From assembly GCF_001666755.1 (NCBI RefSeq), contig NZ_LZJC01000093.1:1-64000 (forward strand): a stretch of 64,000 bases of DNA, written 5' to 3'. Shown in pieces: positions 1 to 8,412 of this stretch. The number at the start of each line of letters is the position of its first letter. Positions within the stretch are counted from its first letter, which is position 1. The notes under the pieces were generated by a model. It was given only the letters and a program-made list of their open reading frames with translations, did not search any database and had not been told where the DNA came from. A program made the translations under genes and the position numbers. Origin of the DNA: Mycobacterium sp. E1214. Lineage in GTDB: Bacteria; Actinomycetota; Actinomycetes; Mycobacteriales; Mycobacteriaceae.

Positions 1-1
1 C

Positions 2-2200
2 ACCTCGAGGCCGCCCGTGCGCGACGCGGCAACCGGTCCCGCCACCGCGCCGGCGCGCGCGACCCCGCCGGAGGAGCTGACCGTCGTCGACGCCGCCTCG
101 GCGGCGAGGGCCGCCGCACCGCCGGTCGCCGCGAACGAGGCCGCGGCGCAGGCCCAGTCGCCGGCCGAGTTCACCGTCATCGACGCCAAGACCGGCGACG
201 TGTCCAACCTCGCGACCCGCTTCGTGAAGTTGCTGTCGCCGCGGTCGTCGTCGGCGGCCGGAACGGCCGGGGCGATGACGATCGGGCGCGCCCCCGAAAA
301 CGACATCGTGGTGTCCGACGTGTTGGCGTCGCGCCAGCACGCGACGCTGGTGCCGACGGCGCTCGGCACCGAGATCCGCGACAACAGCATCAACGGCACC
401 TTCGTCAACGGCACCCGCGTCGGGTCGGCGATCCTGTCCGACGACGACGTCGTCACCATCGGCAACGTCGACCTGGTGTTCCGCAACGGCACGCTGACCA
501 AGCGCAGCGAGGCCGCGTCGCGCACGGGCGGCCTCGAGGTGCGCAACGTCAAGTACGTCGTGGACAACGGCAAACAGCTGCTCGACGACATCTCCCTGAC
601 CGCGCGGCCCGGCACGCTGACCGCGGTGATCGGCGGATCCGGGGCCGGCAAGAGCACCCTGGCGCGGCTGATCGCCGGCTACACCACGCCCAGCTCGGGG
701 TCGGTCACCTTCGAGGGACACAACATCCACAGCGAGTACGCGTCGCTGCGCAGCCGGATCGGCATGGTGCCGCAGGACGACGTGGTGCACCGCCAGCTGA
801 CGGTCAACCAGGCGCTGGGTTATGCCGCGGAGCTGCGGCTGCCGCCGGACACCAGCAAGGCGGACCGCGCCAAGGTCGTGGCCCAGGTGCTCGCGGAACT
901 CGACCTGACCAAGCACGCCGAGACCCGCGTCGACAAGTTGTCGGGCGGCCAGCGCAAACGCGCCTCGGTGGCGCTGGAGCTGCTGACCGGACCGTCGCTG
1001 CTCATCCTCGACGAGCCCACGTCGGGCCTGGACCCGGCACTCGACCTGCAGGTCATGACGATGCTGCGCCAGCTCGCCGACGCCGGCCGCGTCGTGTTGG
1101 TGGTGACCCACTCGCTGTCCTACCTCGACGTCTGCGATCAGGTGCTGCTGATGGCGCCCGGCGGCAAGATCGCCTACTGCGGGTCGCCCGACGACATCGG
1201 CGACGCGATGGGCACCACGAACTGGGCGAAGATCTTCACCAACGTCGGCGCCGACCCCGAGGAGGCCAACCGCCGGTTCCTGGCGCAGGCCGAGGCGCAG
1301 CGACGGCCGCAGAAGCTCGCCCCGGCGCGGGCCGACGAGCCCGAGGACCTGGGCGAACCGGTGCACACCAGCGTGCGGCGGCAGATCTCGACGATCGCGC
1401 GGCGCCAGGTCCGGCTGGTCGTCGCCGATCGCGCGTACTTCGTCTTCCTGGCGCTGCTGCCGTTCATCCTGGGTTCGCTGTCGCTGACCGTCCCCGGCAG
1501 CAACGGTTTCCACGCCCCCGGCCCCGGCGCGGGGACGCCCGACGAGGCGGCGCAGATCCTCGCGTTGCTGCTGCCGGCCGCGGCGTTCATGGGCACCGCG
1601 CTGACCATCCGGGATCTGGTCGGCGAGCGGGCCATCTTCCAGCGCGAGCAGGCGGTCGGCCTGTCCACGTCGGCGTATCTCATCGCCAAGGTCGCGGTGT
1701 TCTGCGGGTTCGCGATCCTGCAGTCGGTCATCGTCACCGCGATCGTGGTGGTCGGCAAGAGCGCCCCGACCCGCGGCGCCGTCCTGCTGGGCCATTCGAC
1801 GTTCGGCGCGGTCGTGGAGCTGTTCGCCACCGTCGCCGCGACCTGCGTGGCGTCGGCCATCCTCGGCCTGGCGATCTCGTCGCTGGTGCGTTCCAGCGAG
1901 CAAATCATGCCGTTGTTCGTGGTGGCCGTCATGGCGCAGCTGGTGCTGTGCGGCGGGATGGTGCCGGTCACCGGGCGGCTGGGCCTCAACCAGCTGTCCT
2001 GGGTGATGCCGGCGCGCTGGGGTTACGCGGCCGCCGCGTCGACGGTCGACCTGCGCCACCTGGTGCCCGACAACCTGCTGTCGCAGGACCGGTTCTGGCA
2101 GCACACGCCGAAGGTGTGGCTGCTGGATCTGGGCATGCTGGCGGCGCTGTCGCTGTTCTACGCCGGTTTCGTGCGGTGGCGGATCCGGTTGCGCCGCTGA
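2..2200 (+). CDS. FHA-domain ABC exporter, 5'-truncated (Rv1747 type)
   Basis: This is an ABC transporter with a fused ATPase and ABCG-like membrane domain, in which an FHA domain reads phosphothreonine. The frame is open to the left window edge, so the true start lies upstream; a GTG at 17 is only the first in-window candidate. Numbering from that GTG, one FHA domain spans about 85-160 (GRAPENDIV, SRQHA, NGTFVNG). The ATPase has Walker A GGSGAGKST at 206-214, signature LSGGQ at 309-313 and LLILDEP at 329-335, and the last ~260 residues hold about six membrane segments. Mtb Rv1747 is 865 residues with two FHA domains, so the first is probably cut off here. Rv1747 exports cell-envelope lipids and is phosphorylated by the neighbouring kinase PknF; that neighbour would lie outside the window. 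Confidence 0.93.
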   Translation, partial: TSRPPVRDAATGPATAPARATPPEELTVVDAASAARAAAPPVAANEAAAQAQSPAEFTVIDAKTGDVSNLATRFVKLLSPRSSSAAGTAGAMTIGRAPENDIVVSDVLASRQHATLVPTALGTEIRDNSINGTFVNGTRVGSAILSDDDVVTIGNVDLVFRNGTLTKRSEAASRTGGLEVRNVKYVVDNGKQLLDDISLTARPGTLTAVIGGSGAGKSTLARLIAGYTTPSSGSVTFEGHNIHSEYASLRSRIGMVPQDDVVHRQLTVNQALGYAAELRLPPDTSKADRAKVVAQVLAELDLTKHAETRVDKLSGGQRKRASVALELLTGPSLLILDEPTSGLDPALDLQVMTMLRQLADAGRVVLVVTHSLSYLDVCDQVLLMAPGGKIAYCGSPDDIGDAMGTTNWAKIFTNVGADPEEANRRFLAQAEAQRRPQKLAPARADEPEDLGEPVHTSVRRQISTIARRQVRLVVADRAYFVFLALLPFILGSLSLTVPGSNGFHAPGPGAGTPDEAAQILALLLPAAAFMGTALTIRDLVGERAIFQREQAVGLSTSAYLIAKVAVFCGFAILQSVIVTAIVVVGKSAPTRGAVLLGHSTFGAVVELFATVAATCVASAILGLAISSLVRSSEQIMPLFVVAVMAQLVLCGGMVPVTGRLGLNQLSWVMPARWGYAAAASTVDLRHLVPDNLLSQDRFWQHTPKVWLLDLGMLAALSLFYAGFVRWRIRLRR

Positions 2201-2225
2201 GCGGCCCGCCGGGGTCGGCGGTAGG

Positions 2226-2744
2226 GTGGGCAGCATCCACCCGCCCAAGCACGAGACCTTCGACGTAGCGGCCCGCACCAACACCGACCCGAAGGGCATC
2301 GTGCGGGCCGTCGACGAATACGTGGTCCGGCCGTGGGGCCTCTACGTCGCCCGACCCACCCCGGGCCGCGCCCAATTCCACTACCTCGAATCGTGGCTGC
2401 TGCCGTCACTCGGGCTGCGCGCCACGGTGTTTCACTTCAACCCCGGCCACGAACGCGACCACGACTATTACCTCGACGTCGGTGACTACTCGCCGGGTAC
2501 CGACGTCTGGCGTTCCGAGGACCACTACCTCGACATCGAGGTGAGCACCGGCCGCGGGGCGCGCCCGGCCGACGTCGACGAGCTGGTGGACGCGGTGCGC
2601 CACGGCCTGCTGGCGCCGGAGGCCGCCGAGCGGGCGGTGCGCCGTGCCGTCGCGGCCGTCGACGGGCTGGCCCGCAACGGTTACGACCTGTGCCGCTGGC
2701 TAGCGGCCGCCGGCATGGAGCTGACCTGGCGCGACCGGGCCTGA
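2226..2744 (+). CDS. DUF402 (FomD-like) protein
   Basis: The 172-residue protein fits the DUF402/FomD family, small beta-barrel enzymes of which characterised members hydrolyse nucleotide phosphates or phosphonate-nucleotide conjugates. Visible family features are the aromatic and acidic core DYYLDVGDYSPGTDVW followed by DHYLDIEV, where the conserved Asp residues bind metal in FomD. The GTG start at 2226 is 25 nt after the exporter stop, so co-transcription with it is possible. The gene converges on rskA. The actual substrate cannot be read from the sequence; fosfomycin biosynthesis genes are absent, so the FomD role itself is unlikely. Confidence 0.7.
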   Translation: MGSIHPPKHETFDVAARTNTDPKGIVRAVDEYVVRPWGLYVARPTPGRAQFHYLESWLLPSLGLRATVFHFNPGHERDHDYYLDVGDYSPGTDVWRSEDHYLDIEVSTGRGARPADVDELVDAVRHGLLAPEAAERAVRRAVAAVDGLARNGYDLCRWLAAAGMELTWRDRA

Positions 2745-2760
2745 CGCGGGGGCGCGCGGC

Positions 2761-3459
2761 TCAGCCGAGCGGCACCTTGAGCACCGGCGCGGTCGTCGGG
2801 TGGGCCGAGCCCGTCCCGGGCTCGACGGTGATCGCGAACGCGGTGCTGGGCCCCAGGTCCGACAGCACCGCGGTGGTCGAGGGCTTGACGGCGGCGGCGT
2901 CCATGGTGCCTGCGGGTCGTGGGCCGTTCTCGCCGAGCAGCCACATCTCGTACACGGTTCCCGGACGGGGCGGCGCCACGTCGTTCATCACCACCACCGC
3001 CGCGTTGCGCTGCCGGGAGAACAGCACGGTCGCGGTGCCACCCGACGGCAGCGGGGCGGTCGCGGCGTGCACGTCGGGGGCGGCGAAGACGTGGTCGGCC
3101 GCCGACGGCGTCGGGGCGGACCGCAACCCCAGGGTCACGCCGGTGGCGATCACCGCGGCGAGCAGGGCGGCGGCCGCCGCGAGCAGCGGTGCGCGCCAAC
3201 GCCGTACGCGGGGCGGGGTGGGTTCGACCGCCGCCATGACCGTGGCGCGCAGCGGCGCCGGTGGCTCGAGCGCGGTGTGCGCCGAGACGACGGCCATCGT
3301 CTCGCGGACCGCCTGCACCTCTACCCAGAACGCCTGCCCCACCGATGCGGGCGCCGCCGCGACGCGGTGCTCGATGTCGGCGCGTTCGTCGTCCGTCACG
3401 GCGTCCAGCGCGTAGGCGGTGGCCAGGTCCAGCAGCGTGAGATCGGCCGGGTCGCTCAT
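2761..3459 (-). CDS. rskA: Anti-sigma-K factor RskA
   Basis: This is a membrane anti-sigma factor that holds SigK inactive. At 232 residues it equals the Mtb protein in length, and long stretches match it (LATAYALDAV, RAVRETMAVVS-like, GTVYEMWLLG, FTVEPGTGS-like). Residues 1-75 form the cytoplasmic anti-sigma domain, one membrane helix lies at about 89-112, and the rest is the extracytoplasmic RskA domain. In the family, release follows stepwise proteolysis at the membrane. The ATG start at 3459 overlaps the sigK stop by 4 nt, so the pair is translationally coupled. No frameshift or early stop is visible, so the gene looks intact. Confidence 0.95.
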   Translation of the reverse strand: MSDPADLTLLDLATAYALDAVTDDERADIEHRVAAAPASVGQAFWVEVQAVRETMAVVSAHTALEPPAPLRATVMAAVEPTPPRVRRWRAPLLAAAAALLAAVIATGVTLGLRSAPTPSAADHVFAAPDVHAATAPLPSGGTATVLFSRQRNAAVVVMNDVAPPRPGTVYEMWLLGENGPRPAGTMDAAAVKPSTTAVLSDLGPSTAFAITVEPGTGSAHPTTAPVLKVPLG

Positions 3460-4019
3460 CGCACATCCAAACAACGACGAAGGTTCCGCAAGGCGTCCCG
3501 CATCCGCGATTTGACGGTGGACGGGTTCTGCGCGAGGCGCTGGGAGACCTGAGCATATGTCAGGCCCTGGTAGTAGGCCAGTTCGATGCACTGCCGCTGC
3601 GCGTCGGTCAACCCCGCCAGGCAGTTGACCACGCGATCCCGCTCGTCGCGGCTCAGGGCCGCGTCTGCGACGACGTCGCGGGCGCGTTCCACGTCCCGGG
3701 CGCCGTACCGCGAATCCCGGTCAGCGGCAGCCTGTTCGGAGCGCACTCGGTCGACGGCGCGGCGGTGCGCGATGGCCAGGATCCAGGCCACCGCGCTACC
3801 GACCCCCGGGTCGTAGGCGCCGGCACCGCGCCACACCTGCAGGTACACCTCCTGCGTCGTCTCCTCGCTGTATCCCGGGTCGCGAAGGACCCGGAAGACC
3901 AGGCCGAACACGCGGGCGCGGGTCAGGTCGTAGAGCTGTCCGAAGGCGTCGACGTCGCCGTCGGCGACGCGGCGCAGCAACTCGTCGAGTTGGCCGCCCG
4001 TACGCGCCCTACTGCCCAT
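3456..4019 (-). CDS. sigK: ECF sigma factor SigK
   Basis: This is a group IV sigma factor of 187 residues, the same length as Mtb SigK. Region 2 occupies about residues 10-95 (RVLRDPGYSEETTQEVYLQV, then AHRRAVDRVRSEQAA), and region 4 is the last ~50 residues (LTDAQRQCIELAYY, LTYAQVSQRL, STVKSRMRDALR). The start at 4019 reproduces the family length; longer readings upstream have no support. SigK drives mpt70/mpt83 and a cluster beside sigK in other mycobacteria. In Mtb sigK-rskA sit at Rv0445c-Rv0444c, far from coaE, so the position here is different. The gene faces away from a degraded mpt83. Confidence 0.95.
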   Translation of the reverse strand: MGSRARTGGQLDELLRRVADGDVDAFGQLYDLTRARVFGLVFRVLRDPGYSEETTQEVYLQVWRGAGAYDPGVGSAVAWILAIAHRRAVDRVRSEQAAADRDSRYGARDVERARDVVADAALSRDERDRVVNCLAGLTDAQRQCIELAYYQGLTYAQVSQRLAQNPSTVKSRMRDALRNLRRCLDVR

Positions 4020-4116
4020 GGCGCGATAGCGTAACGACTCCCGCGGCGCACCGTGCGGCCACGCCGAGGACGCCGCGCCGGGCGCCGGTGCGTCGGCGAG
4101 AGACTCCATCGACGGT

Positions 4117-4143
4117 ATTCGAGGCCACCGGCGCGGCCGACGG
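4117..4143 (-). promoter_or_regulatory. Candidate SigK-type promoter for sigK
   Basis: Read on the minus strand, CCGTCG (4143-4138), a 15-nt spacer and TCGAAT (4122-4117) resemble the SigK pattern I recall as CCATCC-N(16-17)-CCGAAT. It would start sigK mRNA about 90 nt before its ATG. The match is partial (4/6 and 5/6) and the spacer is a little short. Confidence 0.3.
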
Positions 4144-4167
4144 CGCGAAATTCGATGCACGCACGGC

Positions 4168-4194
4168 CCGTCCACGCCCGCTCGGCCTCCGAAT
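4168..4194 (+). promoter_or_regulatory. Candidate SigK-type promoter for the mpt83 remnant
   Basis: CCGTCC (4168-4173), a 15-nt spacer and CCGAAT (4189-4194) closely resemble the recalled SigK consensus: 5/6 at -35 and 6/6 at -10. It points at the mpt83 remnant, whose start codon is about 60 nt downstream behind a good ribosome binding site. A SigK target is what one expects here. Confidence 0.45.
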
Positions 4195-4253
4195 GCCCTA
4201 CGAGCGACCTTGACGCGGCGGCGTGGCCGCCGAAGACGAAGGAGTCGAACGCG

Positions 4254-4409
4254 ATGATGAACGCTCGGGCACGGCGACACGTCGCCACCGCTGCTCAACA
4301 GCGTCCTCACGTGAAGGTCCAGGACGCGGGGCTCGTGTGCGGCGGGGTGCACACAGCCCACGCGACGGTGTACATGACTGACACCGTGTTGATGCCCCCG
4401 GGGCAGTAA
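4254..4409 (+). pseudogene. mpt83 remnant with large internal deletion
   Basis: The 51-codon frame begins MMNARARRHVATAA, similar to the start of Mtb MPT83 (MINVQAK...). It then runs into LVCGGVHTAHATVYMTDTVL and MPPGQ, nearly identical to the MPT83 C-terminus (LVCGGVHTANATVYMIDTVL, MPPAQ). MPT83 is a lipoprotein of about 220 residues with a fasciclin domain, so some 170 codons between the signal region and the last strand are missing, with the frame kept. A ribosome binding site GAAGGAG lies at 4238-4244 and a SigK-like promoter at 4168-4194. No lipobox or complete fasciclin fold remains, so the MPT83 function is surely lost, although a short peptide could still be made. Confidence 0.85.
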
Positions 4410-4496
4410 GCGGGAGCATCAGCCAGAGGCGGTCGGGCGGGGGCCCGGCCGCCTTTGCGCGTCCGGGGCCCGCTTCCGTTCAGCCTCGCGGTGCCC

Positions 4497-5675
4497 TCAC
4501 GGCGTCCAGCCGGTCGCCTCGGCCCACTCCCACGCCCGCCGGTAGGCCTCGGCGAACCAGGGCTCCTTGGCGTCCGCGTACGCCGCGGCGTCGCCGCCCG
4601 CGCGCTCCTGCGCGGCCTGCTTGACGGCCAGGTACGCCGAGCGGGCCTGCGGGTCGGCCCTCAGCCAGTCGGCGAACAACAGCGCGAACCGCTGGTTGGG
4701 CCGACCGTCCACGCGCAGGTGCACGTTGGTCGGGCGGCCCGGATCGGCCGATCCATGAATCCGCTTCTGCCACAGCGCCGCATCGCCGGTCCTGACGACG
4801 TCGGAGGTGATGCCCGCCAGCCGCGGATATCCGGCGGACAGCAGCGGCTCGGCGAGTTCGGTTGCGACGTCGAGGGATTCGACGGTGACCTGCACGTCGA
4901 TGACGTCCTTCGCGGGAAAGTCGGGCACGGCGGTCGACCCGATGTGGTCGACACGCAACGCCCGATGCCCGCAGGCGGTCTTCAGCCGGTTGACGATGCG
5001 CTGCGCCTGGTCCGGCCACGTCGGGTCGGGCGGCACCAGCCGCGCGGGCGCCCGGGCCACCTGCTGCGCGCTCAGGTTGTGCGCGAACGGCAGTACCCGC
5101 TCGTTCCATACGTCGCGGGCCCGGCGCACCAGATCGTCCCGGCTGCCGGAGTTGTCGAGCCAGACGTCGGCGACGGCGCGCCGCTGTTCGTCGCTGGCCT
5201 GCGCGGCGATTCGGGCGCGAGCGTCCTCCTCCGGCATGCCGCGCTGGTCGATCAGCCGCCGCAACCGGACCTCGACGTCGGCGAACACGATGACGACGAG
5301 CGGGAACAGGGGCGCCATCCCCGATTCCACCAGGAGCGGGATGTCCTCGACGACCACGGAATCGTCGGGCACCGAGGCGATAATCTCCGCGCGGCGCCTG
5401 CCCACCAGCGGGTGCACGATGCCGTTCAGCGTCTTGCGCGCCTCGTCGTCCCGGAAAGCCTTGGCGGCCAAGGCCGGCCGGTCCAGTGATCCGTCGTCGA
5501 GCAGGATGTCGGCGTTGAAAGCGTCGACCAGCGCCGCCAGGCCTTCGGTGCCCGGCTGGACCACCTCGCGAGCGATGACGTCGCCGTCGACGATCACCGC
5601 ACCCAACTCGGCGAAGGTGGCCGACAGGGCGGATTTCCCGGCGCCGATGCCACCGGTCAACCCGATACGCAGCAT
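4497..5675 (-). CDS. coaE: Dephospho-CoA kinase with C-terminal GrpB/UPF0157 domain
   Basis: CoaE phosphorylates the 3'-hydroxyl of dephospho-CoA, the last step of coenzyme A synthesis, in the cytoplasm. The 392-residue protein starts with a P-loop, TGGIGAGKS, at residues 7-15. The kinase domain runs to about residue 200. A UPF0157/GrpB nucleotidyltransferase-like domain follows (DPTWPDQAQRI, then RVDHIGSTAVPDFPAKDVID), the same fusion as Mtb Rv1631. In Mtb the extra domain is reported to aid folding of the kinase. The ATG at 5675 is 6 nt after the rpsA stop, so rpsA and coaE are one operon. Confidence 0.97.
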   Translation of the reverse strand: MLRIGLTGGIGAGKSALSATFAELGAVIVDGDVIAREVVQPGTEGLAALVDAFNADILLDDGSLDRPALAAKAFRDDEARKTLNGIVHPLVGRRRAEIIASVPDDSVVVEDIPLLVESGMAPLFPLVVIVFADVEVRLRRLIDQRGMPEEDARARIAAQASDEQRRAVADVWLDNSGSRDDLVRRARDVWNERVLPFAHNLSAQQVARAPARLVPPDPTWPDQAQRIVNRLKTACGHRALRVDHIGSTAVPDFPAKDVIDVQVTVESLDVATELAEPLLSAGYPRLAGITSDVVRTGDAALWQKRIHGSADPGRPTNVHLRVDGRPNQRFALLFADWLRADPQARSAYLAVKQAAQERAGGDAAAYADAKEPWFAEAYRRAWEWAEATGWTP

Positions 5676-5681
5676 CGGAGG

Positions 5682-7124
5682 TTAGGCGTTACCGGCGAGC
5701 TTCTCCCGCAGCGCGGCCAGCTGCGCATCGCTGGCCAGCGAGCCGCCGGCCTTCTCCGCGGGCGCGCCGCTGCTCGACGACTGGTCGCCGACACCGTGAC
5801 CGGCGGCCTCCGCCTCGGCGAACTTCTCCATCTGGGCGGTGTGCATCTTGTGCCGGCGCTCGGCCTCGGCGTAGCGCGCCTCCCACTCGGCCCGCTGCTT
5901 CTCGAAGCCCTCGAGCCATTCGTTGGTCTCGGCGTCGAAGCCCTCGGGGAAGATGTAGTTGCCCTGGTCGTCGTAGCTGTCGGCCATGCCGTACTTCGCC
6001 GGGTCGAACTCCTCGGTGTAGTCCTCGTTGGCCTGCTTGAGCGACAACGAGATTCGACGCCGCTCCAGGTCGATGTCGATGACCTTGACCATCGCGTCGT
6101 CGCCGACGGCGACCACCTGGTCGGGAACCTCGACGTGCCGCTCGGCCAGCTCGGAGATGTGCACCAAGCCCTCGATGCCCTCCTCGACGCGGACGAACGC
6201 GCCGAACGGCACCAGCTTGGTGACCTTGCCCGGCACGATCTGACCGATGGCGTGGGTGCGGGCGAAGTGGCGCCACGGGTCTTCCTGGGTCGCCTTGAGC
6301 GACAACGAAACCCGCTCGCGGTCCATGTCCACGTCGAGGACCTCGACGGTGACCTCGTCGCCCACCTGGACCACCTCGGACGGGTGGTCGATGTGCTTCC
6401 AGGACAGCTCCGAGACGTGCACCAGGCCGTCCACACCGCCGAGGTCGACGAACGCGCCGAAGTTGACGATGGAGGAGACGACACCCTTGCGGATGGCGCC
6501 CTTTTGCAGCTGGTTGAGGAACTCGCTGCGCACCTCGGACTGGGTTTGCTCCAGCCAGGCACGGCGGCTCAGCACCACGTTGTTGCGGTTCTTGTCCAGC
6601 TCGATGATCTTGGCCTCGATCTCCTTGCCGATGTACGGCTGCAGATCGCGGACGCGGCGCATCTCGACCAGCGAGGCGGGCAGGAAGCCGCGCAGCCCGA
6701 TGTCGAGGATCAGGCCGCCCTTGACGACCTCGATGACGGTGCCCTTGACGGCCTCGTCCTTCTCCTTGAGCGCCTCGATGGTGCCCCAGGCGCGCTCGTA
6801 CTGCGCGCGCTTCTTGGACAGGATCAGGCGGCCCTCTTTGTCCTCCTTGGTGAGGACCAGGGCCTCGACCTCGTCACCCACGGAAACGACCTCGCTGGGG
6901 TCGACGTCGTGTTTGATCGAGAGCTCGCGGGCGGGGATGACCCCTTCGGTCTTGTAGCCGATGTCGAGGAGCACCTCGTCCCGGTCAACTTTGACGATCG
7001 TGCCCTCGACGATGTCACCATCGTTGAAGTATTTGATCGTTTTATCGATTGCTGCGAGAAAATCCTCGCTGGAGCCAATGTCGTTGACGGCTACTTGCGG
7101 CGAGGTGACGGCGGGACTCGGCAT
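5682..7124 (-). CDS. rpsA: 30S ribosomal protein S1
   Basis: S1 is the RNA-binding ribosomal protein that helps mRNA load; in mycobacteria it has also been linked to trans-translation. The protein has 480 residues and four S1 motifs at about 36-105, 123-188, 209-277 and 294-363. The last ~115 residues are charged and variable. The start MPSPAVTSPQVAVND at 7124 agrees with Mtb RpsA (481 residues). An upstream extension in frame exists but is composed unlike S1 and is rejected. Residues of the S1 domains are almost unchanged from Mtb, and the C-terminal tail is where the differences collect. Confidence 0.98.
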   Translation of the reverse strand: MPSPAVTSPQVAVNDIGSSEDFLAAIDKTIKYFNDGDIVEGTIVKVDRDEVLLDIGYKTEGVIPARELSIKHDVDPSEVVSVGDEVEALVLTKEDKEGRLILSKKRAQYERAWGTIEALKEKDEAVKGTVIEVVKGGLILDIGLRGFLPASLVEMRRVRDLQPYIGKEIEAKIIELDKNRNNVVLSRRAWLEQTQSEVRSEFLNQLQKGAIRKGVVSSIVNFGAFVDLGGVDGLVHVSELSWKHIDHPSEVVQVGDEVTVEVLDVDMDRERVSLSLKATQEDPWRHFARTHAIGQIVPGKVTKLVPFGAFVRVEEGIEGLVHISELAERHVEVPDQVVAVGDDAMVKVIDIDLERRRISLSLKQANEDYTEEFDPAKYGMADSYDDQGNYIFPEGFDAETNEWLEGFEKQRAEWEARYAEAERRHKMHTAQMEKFAEAEAAGHGVGDQSSSSGAPAEKAGGSLASDAQLAALREKLAGNA

Positions 7125-7416
7125 ATTGTTGGGTTGCTCCGGACAGCTTGGGTCGTAGGGACAATTTAAGGATTTACCCGTCGAGGCTACTCGACCCGAA
7201 CACGCTGGACAAACCGCCCCGTCACCCGAAATGCGGTGCACCACCCTTTTCGGCCCGCTCACGCCGCGAAATGAGGGGTCGCGCCGCGCTGAGCGGCGCC
7301 GATATCGGCGCTTGCCGGCGCGGCGGACGGCCGCAATTCATCCGTTGTTCACCGGCGTCGGGCCGGTGACCCCGGCCACCCGCGCGGGGCGGCGGACGGC
7401 CGGGGTCGGCCGGCAA
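7125..7416. other. rpsA leader and intergenic region
   Basis: This is 292 bases without a supported gene between rpsA and the catalase gene, both on the minus strand. The part next to rpsA contains a short AT-rich stretch (about 7160-7180, ACAATTTAAGGATTTA on the plus strand) that may hold the rpsA promoter. The remainder is GC-rich with short mirrored runs. I see no tRNA, repeat or conserved small ORF. Confidence 0.4.
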
Positions 7417-8328
7417 CTAGGTCTTGTCGGGGTCGAAGGCGTCCTTGATCTTGCCGACCACGCCCTTCTCGGTCCCGAATGCGGGCGTGCGGGCCTCGCC
7501 CCAGCTGCCGTCGTAGGTGACGTAGAGCTTCGGGTCCGGCGGCGGGCCGTGCTGCAGGTCTCCCAGCGGCGTGGTGTCCGTGCGGAACCGGTTGACGTGG
7601 CTGCCGTCGGGCGCGGTGCCGAAGGCCCACCGGCCCTTGTCGGAGTCCGCGCCGTCGGACAGGTGCCACAGCTCGCTGGCGTGCTCCTGGTACTCCTCGT
7701 CGAAGAGGTCGTTCGGGGCCACCACGCCCTCCAATCCGTCGGCCTGCAGTTCCTCGATCGCGGCCAGCCACATGTTCTGGTGATAGGTGTCGCGTGCCAG
7801 GTTGAACTTCAGCATCGCCTTGACGCCCGGGTCGTCGGTCATGTGCCACAGCCGCGCGGTCTGCACCCGGCCCTGCGCCTCGGCGGCGACGTTGGCGTAG
7901 AAGTCGGCGAGCAGATTGCCCGACGCCACAACGTATTTGCCGTTCCAGGACTGCCCTTGGCTGTCCGAGAGGGTGGGCGCCCCACCGGAGACGATCGCCT
8001 GCTGGGGGTCCATGCCGCCCATCACCGCGGCGACCACCGGGTCGCCCAGCGCGTTCTTGGTCGCGTCCGTGGCGGGCGCGCCCTCGAGCAGCCGCGCGAT
8101 CATGGTGGCGATCATCTCGACGTGGCCGATCTCCTCGGTCGCCACGTCCATGATCAGGTCCTTGTACTTGCCCTTCATGCGGCAGTTCCAGCCCTGCATG
8201 AGGTATTGCATGGTGACGGTCATCTCGCCGAAGGCGCCGCCGAGCAACTCCTGCAACTTGCGCGCGTAGACCGGATCCGGCTTCTCCGGCTTGACGTCGA
8301 ACTGTAGATAATCGGTATGCCTGAACAT
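7417..8328 (-). CDS. Manganese (non-heme) catalase
   Basis: This is a cytoplasmic di-manganese catalase that splits hydrogen peroxide into water and oxygen. The 303-residue protein has all five metal ligands at the positions known from the Lactobacillus plantarum enzyme within two residues: E35, E66, H69, E150 and H183, in GAFGEMT, TEEIGHVEM, AAEAQGR and RDTYHQN. The start at 8328 has an AAGGGG ribosome binding site. Mtb has no such enzyme and no gene at this place between rpsA and polA, so it is accessory here. The gene is divergent from a hemerythrin gene, and a SigF-like promoter precedes it. Confidence 0.93.
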   Translation of the reverse strand: MFRHTDYLQFDVKPEKPDPVYARKLQELLGGAFGEMTVTMQYLMQGWNCRMKGKYKDLIMDVATEEIGHVEMIATMIARLLEGAPATDATKNALGDPVVAAVMGGMDPQQAIVSGGAPTLSDSQGQSWNGKYVVASGNLLADFYANVAAEAQGRVQTARLWHMTDDPGVKAMLKFNLARDTYHQNMWLAAIEELQADGLEGVVAPNDLFDEEYQEHASELWHLSDGADSDKGRWAFGTAPDGSHVNRFRTDTTPLGDLQHGPPPDPKLYVTYDGSWGEARTPAFGTEKGVVGKIKDAFDPDKT

Positions 8329-8412
8329 GAAAACCCCTTGGTGACAATGAAATTCGGATCGGCGCACACGGCCGAGAACTCCGCACGGTGCTGTACGGGG
8401 CTACAGACCGCG

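Noticed and set aside
4455..5489. Long open frame opposite coaE
   Set aside because: Arg/Gly/Pro-rich antisense translation with no motif. coaE explains the region.
5796..7169. Long open frame opposite rpsA
   Set aside because: It is a mirror of the rpsA codon pattern, rich in Leu/Asp/Val without domains. The minus-strand rpsA is beyond doubt.
7125..7262. Upstream extension of rpsA with four Cys (VCPACSG...)
   Set aside because: It looks like a zinc ribbon at first, but the S1 family begins at MPSP and the extension lacks a ribosome binding site.
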